From: JBQTII01 sp052387905
GTDB lineage: Bacteria; Actinomycetota; Actinomycetes; Sporichthyales; Sporichthyaceae
NCBI GenBank assembly: GCA_052387905.1
Contig: JBQTIR010000005.1
Location: 186,001 to 250,000 of the forward strand
DNA length: 64,000 nucleotides
Reading direction: 5' to 3'
Each line of letters opens with the position of its first letter. Position 1 is the stretch's first letter. Made by a program: the position numbers and the translations under genes. This document shows, one piece after another, positions 26,132-35,262 of the stretch. Under the pieces are notes generated by a model, which saw only the letters and a list, made by a program, of their open reading frames with translations, was not told where the DNA came from and searched no databases.

Positions 26132-28843
26132 TTAGCGGACCAGGTCCGCGAGGTCGGAGCGGCGGGAGATGCCGAGCTTGGCGTAGATGCGTTGCAGGCG
26201 GTTGTCCACGGTGCGGATCGACAGGTGCAGTTCCTCGGCGATCTCGCGATTGGTCCGCCCGGACACCGCCAGCAGCGCGGTCTCGCGTTCGGCCCGGGTC
26301 AACTGCTCCCGGGAGGCGATCGGCGCCAGGGCCGGGGTGATCGCGCCCTCGCAGCCGCGGGCGTACCCGGCGGCGCGGTGCAGCTCGGCCTCGGCGCGTT
26401 GGGCGCGCCCGGCCCGGCGCCACGCGACAGCGGCGTCGGCGGCGGACTCCGCCGCCAGCAGCGGTGCCCCCAGGGAATCGAAGGTCTCCGACACGGTGAC
26501 CAGCGCCTCGGGGTCGCCCGCGCACAAGGCACTCACGTGCGCGGTGCGTGCCGCGACCAACCGGCCCTCCACCCGCGAGGCCAGCTCCGCGAGCCGGGCG
26601 GCCACCTCCTTCGGCGCCCCGAGGCGGGCGATGTCGTGCAGGGCTGCCGCGGAGCCGATCAGGTCCCCGATCCGCTCCCCGGCAACGGCGGCCTCCGCCA
26701 GCGCCTCGCGGCCGGCGGCCAGGCGGCCCTCGGCCACCGCCGTCCACGCCCGCGCCGCGAGATGGTCCGTCGCGCTCCACTGCGGCGCCTCGGTGTCCAG
26801 GGCATCCGCCGAGGCCAGGGCGCGGGCCGCCCCGGCGGCGTCGCCGGCCAGCGCCAGGCACAACGCCAGGTTCGAACGCAGGCTGTGCTCGAAGCCGCGC
26901 CGCCCCAGCCGGCGCAGCAAGGTGATCGCCTCGCGGGCGTTGTGGGCCGCGGGGCCGACGTGCCCGCGTTCGCGCACACTGCGTGCCAGATGCCACAGGA
27001 AGTAGGCCCGTGCCTCGCTGCTCCCGTCGGACAGGCCCTGCTGATACTGCTCGCGGGCCAAGGCCTCGGCTTCGATGAAACGCCCGCAGTGGGCGAGATT
27101 CTCCGCGCGGGCGTAGAGGTAGTACCAGGGATACCAGTCCTCGGGGGTGTCCAGCAGGGTGACCGCCCGGTACCCGTGCTCGGCGGTGTCGAGCGCTTCG
27201 CCCAGGCGCCCGAGGCGCCCCAGCCCGTAGGAGGCGACGAGGTTGAGCCAGGCCGCCGAGGCCGGATCCGCGTCCGCCAGCAGCGGGATCGCGTCGAAGG
27301 CGGCCGGCCCGGGACCCTCGCGGGCCAGCAGCAGGCCGCTGCGCCGCGCCGAGACCTGACGACGCAGTACCGGATCGGTGATCGCTGCCTCGGCGCGCTC
27401 AGTCACGCGCAACCCTTCCCCGGGACGGCCCAGCAGTGTCCACAGGCATTCGATGTGCACAATCGCCAACGCGGCGCGGTCGGCATCGGTGCGCACGAAC
27501 TCCACCAGCAGGCCCAGCTGGTCGGAGGCCTCCTCGGCCCGGCCCTGCAGCGCCATGCTCTGGGCCTGCAGCAGCCGGGCGCCGAAACCGGCGCCCGCGT
27601 CCACCGCCGCCCGCGCGAGCCGTTCGGCCAAGGTGAAGTCGTAGTGCCAGCGCGCGTCCAGGGCCGCGCGCAGCAGGATGTCCGGGCTCCCGCCGCCGCC
27701 GTCCATCCGCCAGATCCCGATGCGCAGGGCGTCGTCCCGGCGCCTGCTGCCGGCCGCCTCGGCGATGTCGGCCAAAGCCCGGCCCATCGCCGCCTGGCGC
27801 AGCGCCGAGGTCCCCCGTCGCACCACGTCGGCGTAGAGCGGGTGGGCCATGCGCACCTGCAGACGCCGGCCGTCCCGCTCGCTGACCAACAGGCCCGCTC
27901 GCTCGAGCTCCTCGACGGCGGCGATGCCGCCAACCTCGGGTAGCTCGCGGGTGCCGAGCGGTTCGGCGTAGGCGGCCAACTGGAGCAGGGCGAGCGAATC
28001 CGGGTCGAGCCCGCGCAGGCGGGCCGCGACCAACTCCACGATCCGCTCCGAGGGAGACAAGGGCGCGCGCAGGCGCCAGACCCCCATGTCGCCGACCAGG
28101 CTCCCATCCGCCAGCGCGCCCAGCACCAACTCGCGCAGGAACAACACGTTGCCGTCACTGCGAGCGATCAGCTCGCCGACCGTGGCCGGGTCCACCTGCC
28201 CGCCGAGCGCGGCGCACAGCAAGGTGTCCACGGCGCCGTCCTCAAGCTGGGGCAGCTCGATGCGGACCGCCAGGTCGTCCTTCCACAGTGCGGTGACCGG
28301 CTCCGGGGTCATTTCCCCGCTGCGCAGCGTGAGCACGACCAGTACGGCGTCGGTGGCCACCAGCTGGTGCAACAGCCCGGCCGAGACCTCGTCGAGCAGC
28401 TGGGCGTCGTCCACGAAGAGCACCATCGGACGCCCGTCGGCGCGGGCGACCAAAGCCCGGGCGGATTGGCGCAGCAGGTCCTGGACCGTATCCGCGCCGG
28501 AGCTGTCGCGATGGGCCGGCAGCAACGGCGCGAAGGCGCCCAGCGGGGTGCGCGCGGTGCTGTGGGTGGCGGTGACCCAATGCGTGCTCCGCCCGGACTC
28601 CTCCAGCATTTCCCGGGCCTCGCGGGCGAGGCGGGTCTTACCGACGCCGGCGGCGCCGACCAGGACCACGCTTCGGGGCGTCCGCCCGCTCAGTACCTCC
28701 CGCACCCGCGTGAGTTCGCCGGATCGCCCGGTCAGCGGCCATGCCTCACCGCCGGCTGGCAGGGGGCTCGCGGGAGGCGTCTCGACCACGTCCTTGCAGG
28801 TAGCGCGGGGTGCCGGTGGTTCGGAGGGCACCTGTCCTGGCAA
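26132..28843 (-). CDS. LuxR-family ATP-binding (LAL) transcriptional regulator
   Basis: About 903 aa. N-terminal AAA/STAND ATPase with Walker A GAAGVGKTRL (about residue 63) and Walker B VLFVDDAQLL (about 142), a long TPR-like helical middle, and a C-terminal LuxR HTH (LTRAERETALLAVSGRTNREIAEELHLSIRTVDNRLQRIYAKLGISRR). A large ligand-responsive activator; target unknown. The start is uncertain: TTG 28843 or the GTG four codons later. It is divergent from the SCP2 gene. Confidence 0.9.
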   Translation of the reverse strand: MPGQVPSEPPAPRATCKDVVETPPASPLPAGGEAWPLTGRSGELTRVREVLSGRTPRSVVLVGAAGVGKTRLAREAREMLEESGRSTHWVTATHSTARTPLGAFAPLLPAHRDSSGADTVQDLLRQSARALVARADGRPMVLFVDDAQLLDEVSAGLLHQLVATDAVLVVLTLRSGEMTPEPVTALWKDDLAVRIELPQLEDGAVDTLLCAALGGQVDPATVGELIARSDGNVLFLRELVLGALADGSLVGDMGVWRLRAPLSPSERIVELVAARLRGLDPDSLALLQLAAYAEPLGTRELPEVGGIAAVEELERAGLLVSERDGRRLQVRMAHPLYADVVRRGTSALRQAAMGRALADIAEAAGSRRRDDALRIGIWRMDGGGGSPDILLRAALDARWHYDFTLAERLARAAVDAGAGFGARLLQAQSMALQGRAEEASDQLGLLVEFVRTDADRAALAIVHIECLWTLLGRPGEGLRVTERAEAAITDPVLRRQVSARRSGLLLAREGPGPAAFDAIPLLADADPASAAWLNLVASYGLGRLGRLGEALDTAEHGYRAVTLLDTPEDWYPWYYLYARAENLAHCGRFIEAEALAREQYQQGLSDGSSEARAYFLWHLARSVRERGHVGPAAHNAREAITLLRRLGRRGFEHSLRSNLALCLALAGDAAGAARALASADALDTEAPQWSATDHLAARAWTAVAEGRLAAGREALAEAAVAGERIGDLIGSAAALHDIARLGAPKEVAARLAELASRVEGRLVAARTAHVSALCAGDPEALVTVSETFDSLGAPLLAAESAADAAVAWRRAGRAQRAEAELHRAAGYARGCEGAITPALAPIASREQLTRAERETALLAVSGRTNREIAEELHLSIRTVDNRLQRIYAKLGISRRSDLADLVR

Positions 28844-29010
28844 TGAGGGTATGCCTCTACTCTCGTGGCCGACGTCACGCCCTGATGGAGTGTCGGTACG
28901 TCACCGTCACCTCTTCCGGTCACGACGCCGCCCCTGCCGGAATCTCGCGCATGAGCTGCGGTTACGGCAGGCTGAGGAACCCCCAGACGACGATGTGAAG
29001 GGATCTGCGC

Positions 29011-29424
29011 ATGAGCACGTTCAAGGACGCCGACGAGGTCTACAAGTACATCGGTGCCGCATTCACCGCCGCGGTCAACGACCCGAAGATGCAGGAGGCG
29101 ACCAAGGGCACCGGACTGGTCATCCGCCTGATCCAGACGGACCCGGCCTGCGAGATGATCATCGACTTCGAGGGCCAGAAGGTGCTCACCGGCGCCGCGG
29201 CCGACGGTATCGACTCCAACGTCCAGTTGCGCATGTCGAGTGACAACAGCAACAAGTTCTGGCAGGGCAAGCTCAACTTCACCCTCGCCATGGCCCAGCG
29301 CAAGGTGAAGCTGGACGGCAAGCGCTCGGTGGCGCTCAAGCTGCTCCCGCTCACCGGTGGAATTTTCGAGTCCTACATCGCCACCCTCAAGGCGGACGGT
29401 CGCGAGGACCTGCTCATCGCCTAG
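29011..29424 (+). CDS. SCP2 sterol-binding domain protein
   Basis: 137 aa, ATG with AGGGATC upstream. The whole protein is one SCP2-like lipid-binding domain (IIDFEGQKVLTGAAADGIDSNVQLRMS.. FWQGKLNFTLAMAQRKVKLDG). It probably binds fatty acyl chains for the acyl-CoA dehydrogenase 61 bp downstream, with which it is likely co-transcribed. Confidence 0.9.
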   Translation: MSTFKDADEVYKYIGAAFTAAVNDPKMQEATKGTGLVIRLIQTDPACEMIIDFEGQKVLTGAAADGIDSNVQLRMSSDNSNKFWQGKLNFTLAMAQRKVKLDGKRSVALKLLPLTGGIFESYIATLKADGREDLLIA

Positions 29425-29485
29425 TGCCGCCCGGCGGCCCCTCCGGGGCGCCGATTCCCGATCGCAGTACGAACGGAGTTTCCTC

Positions 29486-30730
29486 ATGCTCGAACACGGC
29501 AGAACCCTCTCCGACGAGGATTTCGCACCCTGGTTCGCCAAGGCCGAGGAGCTCTCGCAGCTCTTCCGCGAGATCGGCATGAAGTACGACGTGGAGAACA
29601 CGTTCGCCTATCCGACGATCAAGCCCTTCAAGGAGAGCAAGCTCGGCGCGCTCGGCGTTCCGGTGCAGTACGGCGGCCCGGGCGGCAACCTCCTGCAGAT
29701 CTCGAAGGTCATCACCGAGATGTCGCGCGGCGACTCGGCCATCACGTTGGCGTACAACATGCACTACATCACTTTCGGCATCGTCATGGCCAACATGGGC
29801 GATGCGCAGATGAAGCACTGGGCCGCCAAGGTGTGCGACGGCGCCATCGCCTTCGGCCCGTGGTCCGAACAGCGCGCAGGGTTCTCCGGGCTGGCCGACA
29901 CCAAGGCGATCCCGCAGCCCGGCGGTGGGTGGAAGATCTACGGCAAGAAGACCTGGGGCACCCTGGGCGAGGCCGCCGACATCATCGTCAGCAGCGCGAC
30001 GATCACCGACGCCGAGGGCAACATCCCCGAGGACTTCGAGGACCGCGTCAACGCCGAGATGATGTACATCAACGACTTCAAGGTCGACGAGAACGGCATC
30101 GGCGACGGTGTGCGGATCGAGAAGACCTGGAACGCGCTGGGCATGCACGCCACCGGCACCCACGTGATCCACTTCGACGGCTTCTACGTCCCGGAAGAGA
30201 ACTACGTGTGCGAGAACCGCACCGGGCTTTTCTCCTCCCTGGAGTGGGCGTCGTTGATGTTCGCGAGCATCTACTACGGGATGTCGCTGCGCATCCTGGA
30301 GGAGGCCCGCGAGACGCTGTCCAAGAAGACCCTCGGTGCGGTCTTCGGTGCCGTTGTCGCGGCCGACGTCAGGGTCGCCGGCGTGGGCCACATCATCGAC
30401 GGTATCGGTGACATGGCCGTGCGGGTCGAGCAGAACCGTCGCATCCTGTGGCAGACCTGCAACGACGTGATCGACGGCTACGACGAGGAATGGCCGATCG
30501 AGCTGCGGGTGCCGTACATCGGGCTGGCCAAGACGACGATCGCGGCCAACACCACGCACATGGCGCAGAAGGCCATGAGCCTGGTCGGCGGGTCGGCGTT
30601 CCGCAAGGGCACGATCTTCGAGCGGTTTTACCGCGACTCGTGCGCGGCGCTGTACCAGCCGCTCAACGCCGACCAGACGTATGCGTACATCGGTGAGTAC
30701 CTGCTCCAGCCGGAGGAACTCAACGACTGA
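29486..30730 (+). CDS. Acyl-CoA dehydrogenase family protein
   Basis: 414 aa from ATG 29486 with ACGGAG upstream. Acyl-CoA dehydrogenase motifs: the middle-domain stretch FGPWSEQRAGFSGLADTKA and the C-terminal helical domain (LVGGSAFRKGTIFERFYRDSCAALYQPLNADQTYAYIGEYLL). FAD-dependent oxidation of an acyl-CoA is expected; the substrate is not evident. Paired with an SCP2 protein, suggesting lipid or steroid side-chain metabolism. Confidence 0.9.
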   Translation: MLEHGRTLSDEDFAPWFAKAEELSQLFREIGMKYDVENTFAYPTIKPFKESKLGALGVPVQYGGPGGNLLQISKVITEMSRGDSAITLAYNMHYITFGIVMANMGDAQMKHWAAKVCDGAIAFGPWSEQRAGFSGLADTKAIPQPGGGWKIYGKKTWGTLGEAADIIVSSATITDAEGNIPEDFEDRVNAEMMYINDFKVDENGIGDGVRIEKTWNALGMHATGTHVIHFDGFYVPEENYVCENRTGLFSSLEWASLMFASIYYGMSLRILEEARETLSKKTLGAVFGAVVAADVRVAGVGHIIDGIGDMAVRVEQNRRILWQTCNDVIDGYDEEWPIELRVPYIGLAKTTIAANTTHMAQKAMSLVGGSAFRKGTIFERFYRDSCAALYQPLNADQTYAYIGEYLLQPEELND

Positions 30731-30753
30731 CGCTCTGTCAGGTGCCGCCTGCG

Positions 30754-30830
30754 GCGGCATGCATGCCCAATCGACCGCGACACGCCGACCAGCCGTCGGC
30801 GTGTCGCGGCGGGTACGGCATGCATGCCGC
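30754..30830. repeat. Nested inverted repeat between convergent genes
   Basis: Inner perfect 15-bp stem CCGCGACACGCCGAC / GTCGGCGTGTCGCGG with loop CAGCC (30775-30809), enclosed by perfect outer 14-bp arms GCGGCATGCATGCC (30754-30767) and GGCATGCATGCCGC (30817-30830). Each outer arm also contains the palindrome GGCATGCATGCC. It sits between the convergent acyl-CoA dehydrogenase and hypothetical genes, so a bidirectional terminator is likely; the outer arms are unusually elaborate for that. Confidence 0.88.
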
Positions 30831-30849
30831 GCCACCCGCGGCCAGGACC

Positions 30850-31686
30850 TCAGGCGCGGGCGGCATCCAGGAGCGCGGTGAGGATGAGGCCGTCGACCCG
30901 CTCGTCGCCATATCGGGTCAACCGCACCGTGGTCGTGGGGCTGACCGTGGTCGGCTCGGCTGCGGCCAGGGTCAGGTCGACGTGTTTCTTGGCGTCTTCG
31001 AGCACCGTCGCGGAGAACGCGCCGCGGGGAAATTGGGCGACCGGGGTGCTCGCGAGATGCAGGGTGGCGTTGCGGTCGAGCAGGACGACGCGGTCGGGGA
31101 AGACCCCCAGCAGGAGTTCGGGGCGCCCGGCCAGCAGGCCACGTTTGGTGGCGCTGTCGAGCACCTGCACCTCACCGACGGCCAGCGCAGCTTCCGCGCC
31201 CGGGCCGTAGGCCGCGCACATCCGGGCGAACGCGCGCTTCTCCCCCGCGGTGAGCAGTGGGCCGTCGCCGCTGCTGCGGGCAAGCTTCTCGGCGCTTGCC
31301 GCAGACTTCGTCAGCGCCTCCAGCACCGAGTGGTTGATCTTGTAACTTGCCCAACGCGACATCCGCAGCTCGATGCGCCCGTAGGGCCGCGACAGTGTGA
31401 AACGCAGGTTGAAACGATCGGTCCCGGTGTCGGTGATCCGGTAGGTCTTGCGGGCGAACTCCGCGACCATCCCCGCCTCGTTCGGCCGCCGCGTCGGGTG
31501 CAGCAGGACCAGGCGATCGCCGAACAGGGCCAGCAGATAGGTGACGCCCTTCTCCAAGCCCTTGGGCCCGCACCACAGCGTGGTCTCCGCGACGCTGACC
31601 ATCGCGACCGCGATCGCCTTGTCGGGGTCACCGGGCCAGGCCTTGCCCAGCGCCTTCAAAGCAGCGGAATGGCCGATTGTGGTCAT
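30850..31686 (-). CDS. Hypothetical protein with two similar halves
   Basis: 278 aa from ATG 31686 (MTTIGHSAALKALGK). Two halves each contain a beta-rich stretch ending in a helix (LLALFGDRLVLLHPTRR.. and LLLGVFPDRVVLLDRNAT..), suggesting tandem PH-like domains; this is inference from pattern only. No signal peptide or membrane segment. Divergent from the SRPBCC gene. Confidence 0.7.
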   Translation of the reverse strand: MTTIGHSAALKALGKAWPGDPDKAIAVAMVSVAETTLWCGPKGLEKGVTYLLALFGDRLVLLHPTRRPNEAGMVAEFARKTYRITDTGTDRFNLRFTLSRPYGRIELRMSRWASYKINHSVLEALTKSAASAEKLARSSGDGPLLTAGEKRAFARMCAAYGPGAEAALAVGEVQVLDSATKRGLLAGRPELLLGVFPDRVVLLDRNATLHLASTPVAQFPRGAFSATVLEDAKKHVDLTLAAAEPTTVSPTTTVRLTRYGDERVDGLILTALLDAARA

Positions 31687-31756
31687 GATGTGCGTGAATC
31701 TATCCGGCCCCGGGGCCAGGCGCCGGTGGGGAACGCGAGGGGAAAGGATGTTCGCT

Positions 31757-32179
31757 ATGGCTTCGGTCCGGGTGCACCGCCGCATCGCCGCTGCTCCTGA
31801 TGCGGTGTGGAAGGTCGTCAGCGACGCGGGCGCCGTCGCGGACTGGTTCGACGCGATCGCGACCTCGTCGGTCTCGGGCAGCCGGCGCACGGTGCAGCTG
31901 GTCAACGGCCCGGTCCTGACTGAAGACATCCTCACCAACGACCCGGTGCTGCGCCGCTTCCAGTACGCGGTACGCGACGGGTTGCCGCTGACCAGCCACC
32001 TCGGGACGATTGACGTGCTCGAGGACCCGGCCGGGTCCTTGGTCCTCTACAGCACCGACGTCACCCCCGACGAGGCCGGCTCGATGATGGCGGGGCTGCT
32101 TGACGACGCGCTGGACGGACTGGAGCGCTTCGTGCTGGCGCGGTCCACCCCCCCGGTCGCGGGGCCACCAACCGGGTGA
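31757..32179 (+). CDS. SRPBCC-family protein (START-like lipid-binding fold)
   Basis: 140 aa from ATG 31757, with GGAAAGG 9 bp upstream; an ATG at 31748 is too close to that site. The N-terminus VRVHRRIAAAPDAVWKVVSDAGAVADWFDAI and the C-terminal helix are typical of the polyketide cyclase/SRPBCC superfamily. Ligand unknown. Confidence 0.87.
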   Translation: MASVRVHRRIAAAPDAVWKVVSDAGAVADWFDAIATSSVSGSRRTVQLVNGPVLTEDILTNDPVLRRFQYAVRDGLPLTSHLGTIDVLEDPAGSLVLYSTDVTPDEAGSMMAGLLDDALDGLERFVLARSTPPVAGPPTG

Positions 32180-32315
32180 CCTGGATCACTCCGGCGCTCG
32201 TCGTGTGCGTTAGCCTTCCAGTCTTGCGCTCCGGCGAACGCCGGGTCGCGGTGGCGGGGGACCGCATCGGGCGGCGAGCCTGCACCACCGGCATCACAGC
32301 GAAGGCGAGGATCGA

Positions 32316-32435
32316 ATGAAGAAGCTCCTGATGGCCACGGTGGCCGCCGTCGGCGGCGCGCTGGCGTTCAAGAAGATCAAGGCTGGCAAGGAAGAGCAGG
32401 ACCTCTGGGCCGAGGCCACTGACCCGGTCCGTTGA
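32316..32435 (+). CDS. DLW-39 family small protein
   Basis: 39 aa: an N-terminal hydrophobic stretch (KKLLMATVAAVGGALAF), then FKKIKAGKEEQDLWAEATD containing the DLW signature. This conserved actinobacterial protein normally lies between gyrA and tRNA-Ala, as here. Function unknown; the hydrophobic start suggests membrane association. GCGAGG ribosome-binding site upstream. Confidence 0.92.
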   Translation: MKKLLMATVAAVGGALAFKKIKAGKEEQDLWAEATDPVR

Positions 32436-32456
32436 TCTGACGATGTGGCTCGACCA

Positions 32457-32493
32457 CCGAGCGCTCCGCCCCTCATCGGGGTGGGGCGCTCGG
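32457..32493 (+). terminator. Strong terminator after DLW-39 gene
   Basis: A 16-bp stem (CCGAGCGCTCCGCCCC / GGGGTGGGGCGCTCGG, two wobble pairs) with loop TCATC, 21 bp after the stop and 52 bp before tRNA-Ala. Confidence 0.85.
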
Positions 32494-32545
32494 TCGTTGC
32501 GGGGCCAGCCCCGTGGTGGGGGTGCAGTAACCTGAGGCGCCCGTC

Positions 32546-32621
32546 GGGGACGTAGCTCAATTGGCAGAGCACTGCCTTTGCAAGGCAGGGGTTAGGGGTT
32601 CGATTCCCCTCGTCTCCACCA
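32546..32621 (+). tRNA. tRNA-Ala (TGC)
   Basis: Acceptor GGGGACG pairs with CGTCTCC (one G-T), discriminator A, and CCA follows in the genome. Anticodon stem-loop CTGCC-TTTGCAA-GGCAG gives anticodon TGC; T-arm GGGG-TTCGATT-CCCC region is standard. Its 3' part is duplicated at 39076, marking an integrated element. Confidence 0.97.
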
Positions 32622-32622
32622 C
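32576..32622 (+). repeat. att core copy 1 in tRNA-Ala
   Basis: 47 bp from the anticodon loop (CTTTGCAAGG) to the CCACCAC after the tRNA, identical to 39076-39122. The length and the start in the anticodon loop are the same as for the tRNA-Ile cores. Confidence 0.93.
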
Positions 32623-32668
32623 GTGCCACCTGCAGGTTCGCAGTTCGCACAACCCGTCAAAATTTTCC

Positions 32669-32689
32669 GGACTGCGGCCCTGACTGCGG
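32669..32689 (+). repeat. Left arm-type repeat pair, Ala element 1
   Basis: GGACTGCGG (32669) and TGACTGCGG (32681), 12 bp apart, 47 and 59 bp after the core. The second Ala element has the same spacing and distances. They lie between the core and the integrase start. Confidence 0.75.
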
Positions 32690-32704
32690 ATTAGCGTCCG
32701 CCCC

Positions 32705-34052
32705 ATGCCCGCCTCCTCCCCTCGTCGATCCGAGGGCTCCCTGCGCCAGCGCGGGACCTCGTGGCAGGCATCGCTGTTCACCGGCACCGATCCGCTGACC
32801 GGCCGGCGGCGCTACGCGATCGAGACCCACCCGACCCAAGCCCTGGCCCGCAAGGCGCTGAACCGAATGCGGGCCGAGCGCGACACCGACCGCATCGCCC
32901 GCACCAACGCGCTGTTCTCGGTGGCGCTCGCCGAGTGGCTCCAGGTCCAGGAGCTGGAGCAGACGACGCTGACTGCCTATCAGGCGTACATCCGCAACCA
33001 CATCGGCCCGGCCCTCGGCCACATCCCCCTGTCCAAGCTGGACGCCCGGACGCTGGAGCGGTTGTACGCCGACCTGCGGCGGTGCCGGGCCCGCTGTACG
33101 CCCGGCGAGGTCCGGCACGATCACCGCGTCGTCGGCGAGCACGAGTGCAACCTGGTCCGGCACAAGCGGCCGCCGGGTCGGCCCGCGATCAAGTCGCCCG
33201 AGCACTCCTGCGCCGACGCCGGCTGCGTCGTGGTGTCCTGTCCGCCACACACGTGCCACGGGCTCTCGAACGCCTCGATCAACCAGCTCCACTTCGTCGT
33301 CAGCGGCGCCCTGGCCGCCGTCGTCCGCTGGGGCTGGATCGCGTCCAACCCCGCCTCGATCGCCCGCAAGCCCCGGGTGCCTGCACCGCAGCCGAACCCG
33401 CCGACCGCCGAGCAGGCGAGCCGGATCCTGGCAGCGGCATGGGAGGAGGACATCGACTGGGGCACGTTGGTGTGGCTGGTGATGGTGACCGGCCTTCGCC
33501 GCGGCGAGCTGATCGCCCTCCGCTGGTCCGACGTCGACTTCGACACCGAGACATTGATCGTCCGCCGCGGCATCGTGAAGATCGGCAGCCGCGTCATCGA
33601 GAAGGACACCAAGACCCACCGGATGCGCCGCATCGCCCTCGACCCCGAGACGGTGAAGGTGCTCCAGGAGCACCGTGCCCGCTGGGATGTCCAAGCGGCT
33701 GAACTCGGGTTGGACGCGTTGGACGAGGCGCACCTGTTCTCGTACAACGCCTGATCAGTCAGAGCCGTACGACCCGAGCGGCGTGACCCACCGGTACTCA
33801 AAGATGTGCGCCGGCCTCGGGATCGACAGCCATCTCCATGCGCTGCGCCACTTCTCGGCCACGGAGCTGCTCGGGGCTGGCGTCGACCTCCGGACCGTCG
33901 CCGGCCGCCTCGGCCACGGCGGCGGCGGAGTCACGACTCTGCGGGTCTACGCGGCCTTCGTGGCGGAGTCAGATCGCCGCGCAGCTGAGATCCTTGGGTC
34001 TCGAATGTCGCGCCGGGTCGTGCCGTCAGGTGGAGAGGGGCTTCGCCCATGA
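32705..34052 (+). pseudogene. int: Tyrosine recombinase (integrase), frameshifted
   Basis: Frame 1 (32705-33754) has an N-terminal arm-binding AP2-like domain (RRSEGSLRQRGTSWQASLF), the core-binding domain, and catalytic Arg in TGLRRGELIALRWSDVD. It stops after LFSYNA. The rest continues in another frame to 34052: HALRHFSATELLG (H-x-x-R), LGHGGGG and the nucleophile in TTLRVYAAF. An unusual Cys/His-rich insertion (CRARCTPGEVRHDH.. CADAGCVVVSCPPHTCH) interrupts the core-binding domain, possibly a zinc site. A one-base indel near 33740-33755 explains the break. Confidence 0.9.
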
Positions 34053-34279
34053 GCGATCGCGGCCCCAGCTACTTCTTCCTCGATCTGATCGAGAAGTACA
34101 TCGGCAAGCGCTGCTGATACTCGGTGGCCGCCTTCGTCGCGATCGTTGGCGGGACCGCGTCCATATGGGTGCCCTCGTGGCTAGTCGTGGCCTGCCTGTT
34201 TCCTCCGGCGACCGCAGTCCACGTTCGCTGCTGGAGACGGCGTGCTCAAGAATGGAGGGTTGCTGATCAGGGCCAATAG
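34049..34279 (+). pseudogene. Small membrane protein ORF with in-frame TGA, coupled to integrase
   Basis: Starts with ATG overlapping the integrase stop (ATGA) behind a strong GGAGAGGGG site. It reads MSDRGPSYFFLDLIEKYIGKRC, then TGA at codon 23, then continues YSVAAFVAIVGGTASIWVPSW with a hydrophobic helix to TAG at 34279. Without the TGA it would be a 76-aa single-pass membrane protein; TGG to TGA is a simple change. No excisionase-like HTH is visible. Confidence 0.5.
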
Positions 34280-34473
34280 ACAGCAGCCACCCCAGCGATT
34301 TGCACGAGCGCAGGGACCTTTTCACCCGTGAACAGGTCTCGGCGGGCCGGGCGGGGAACGGTCTGACGCCAAGTGAACCAACTAAGAACGACGACAACCA
34401 ACGAAGCAAGCAACATCACGAACAGCCAGCAACAACCACTGAACCCAAGCGAACGAAGAACCCCAAGAGCCAT
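34267..34473 (-). CDS. Hypothetical small membrane protein
   Basis: 68 aa from ATG 34473, beginning MALGVLRSLGFSGCCWLF and followed by a hydrophobic helix (VMLLASLVVVVLSWF). The plus strand here is strikingly poor in T (runs of A, C and G), which follows from the hydrophobic codons on the minus strand. Could be real or a by-product of composition. Confidence 0.35.
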   Translation of the reverse strand: MALGVLRSLGFSGCCWLFVMLLASLVVVVLSWFTWRQTVPRPARRDLFTGEKVPALVQIAGVAAVYWP

Positions 34474-34559
34474 ACACACCTAGGCATCACGATCTGACGG
34501 AGGCTCTGACTCGCTGGGACGATCACAGTGCGTGTGGGCCAGCGACGCCAAAGCGGAGG

Positions 34560-35186
34560 TCATGGTTTCCAGGCCGACACCTTGCGGGGAGTGGGGTCGA
34601 CGTCGAACCCCGCTGTCCGCAGGTCGTCGAGGACGCCGGGCGGCATGCTGATGTACGCCGCCTCTCCCCGGATCGGCTGGATCCCCAGCGCGGTCCTTCC
34701 CATTGATCGAGCCGGGAAGACGGCGGTGGTTGTGGCGGGTTCGAACGAGATCGACTTAGGCACGCCGAACGCGCCGCCGATCCCAATTCCGCGTACCCGC
34801 ACGACCAGTAGTCCGGGCCGAAGCTCGGCGACGATGAAAGGCCAGGTCGCGTTCAGGCTCCCAATGTCTGCCGGGAATCGCCCGCCGCCGACCCAGCGCC
34901 GGATGAGTGGTGCCGCAGAGCTTGCCGCGGCCGCCGGAGGAGCGGATAGCGGCCGAGTATGCGAGCGGCGGATAGTCCTGAACGCCCAAGCGCAGTTGAA
35001 CGCGAAGATTGCGATGAGCACGAGCGCCCAGAACCACCCGAAGCTGTGATCGAAGAAGCCGGCGTGCAAACCGATCGCCAAGACGGCCGCCGTCGCGACC
35101 AGACCTCCGGCGACGGTCCACACAGCGAAGGCGCGCGTCCGGGCCCCTGTGTCCACGCCCGCAAGGCTACTTTTCACCCCGTTCAC
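34560..35186 (-). CDS. Hypothetical two-TM membrane protein
   Basis: 208 aa, GTG start with AGAGAGGC upstream. Two hydrophobic helices (about 22-43 and 49-70) with a short loop, then a soluble domain of about 130 residues (LVVRVRGIGIGGAFGVPKSISFEP). No family recognised. Cargo of tRNA-Ala element 1, same direction as the next membrane gene. Confidence 0.7.
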   Translation of the reverse strand: MNGVKSSLAGVDTGARTRAFAVWTVAGGLVATAAVLAIGLHAGFFDHSFGWFWALVLIAIFAFNCAWAFRTIRRSHTRPLSAPPAAAASSAAPLIRRWVGGGRFPADIGSLNATWPFIVAELRPGLLVVRVRGIGIGGAFGVPKSISFEPATTTAVFPARSMGRTALGIQPIRGEAAYISMPPGVLDDLRTAGFDVDPTPRKVSAWKP

Positions 35187-35262
35187 GCCTCTCTGAATGA
35201 ACCCCGATAGACCCCGTGTAATCCGTGCTTGTCGCCAGGGACCGCCGCCGTCGGTAAGCCGG

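Noticed and set aside
34330..34470. CRISPR-like or AC-rich repeat tract
   Set aside because: The T-poor plus-strand stretch has no regular repeat unit or spacer structure; composition fits a small hydrophobic minus-strand ORF.
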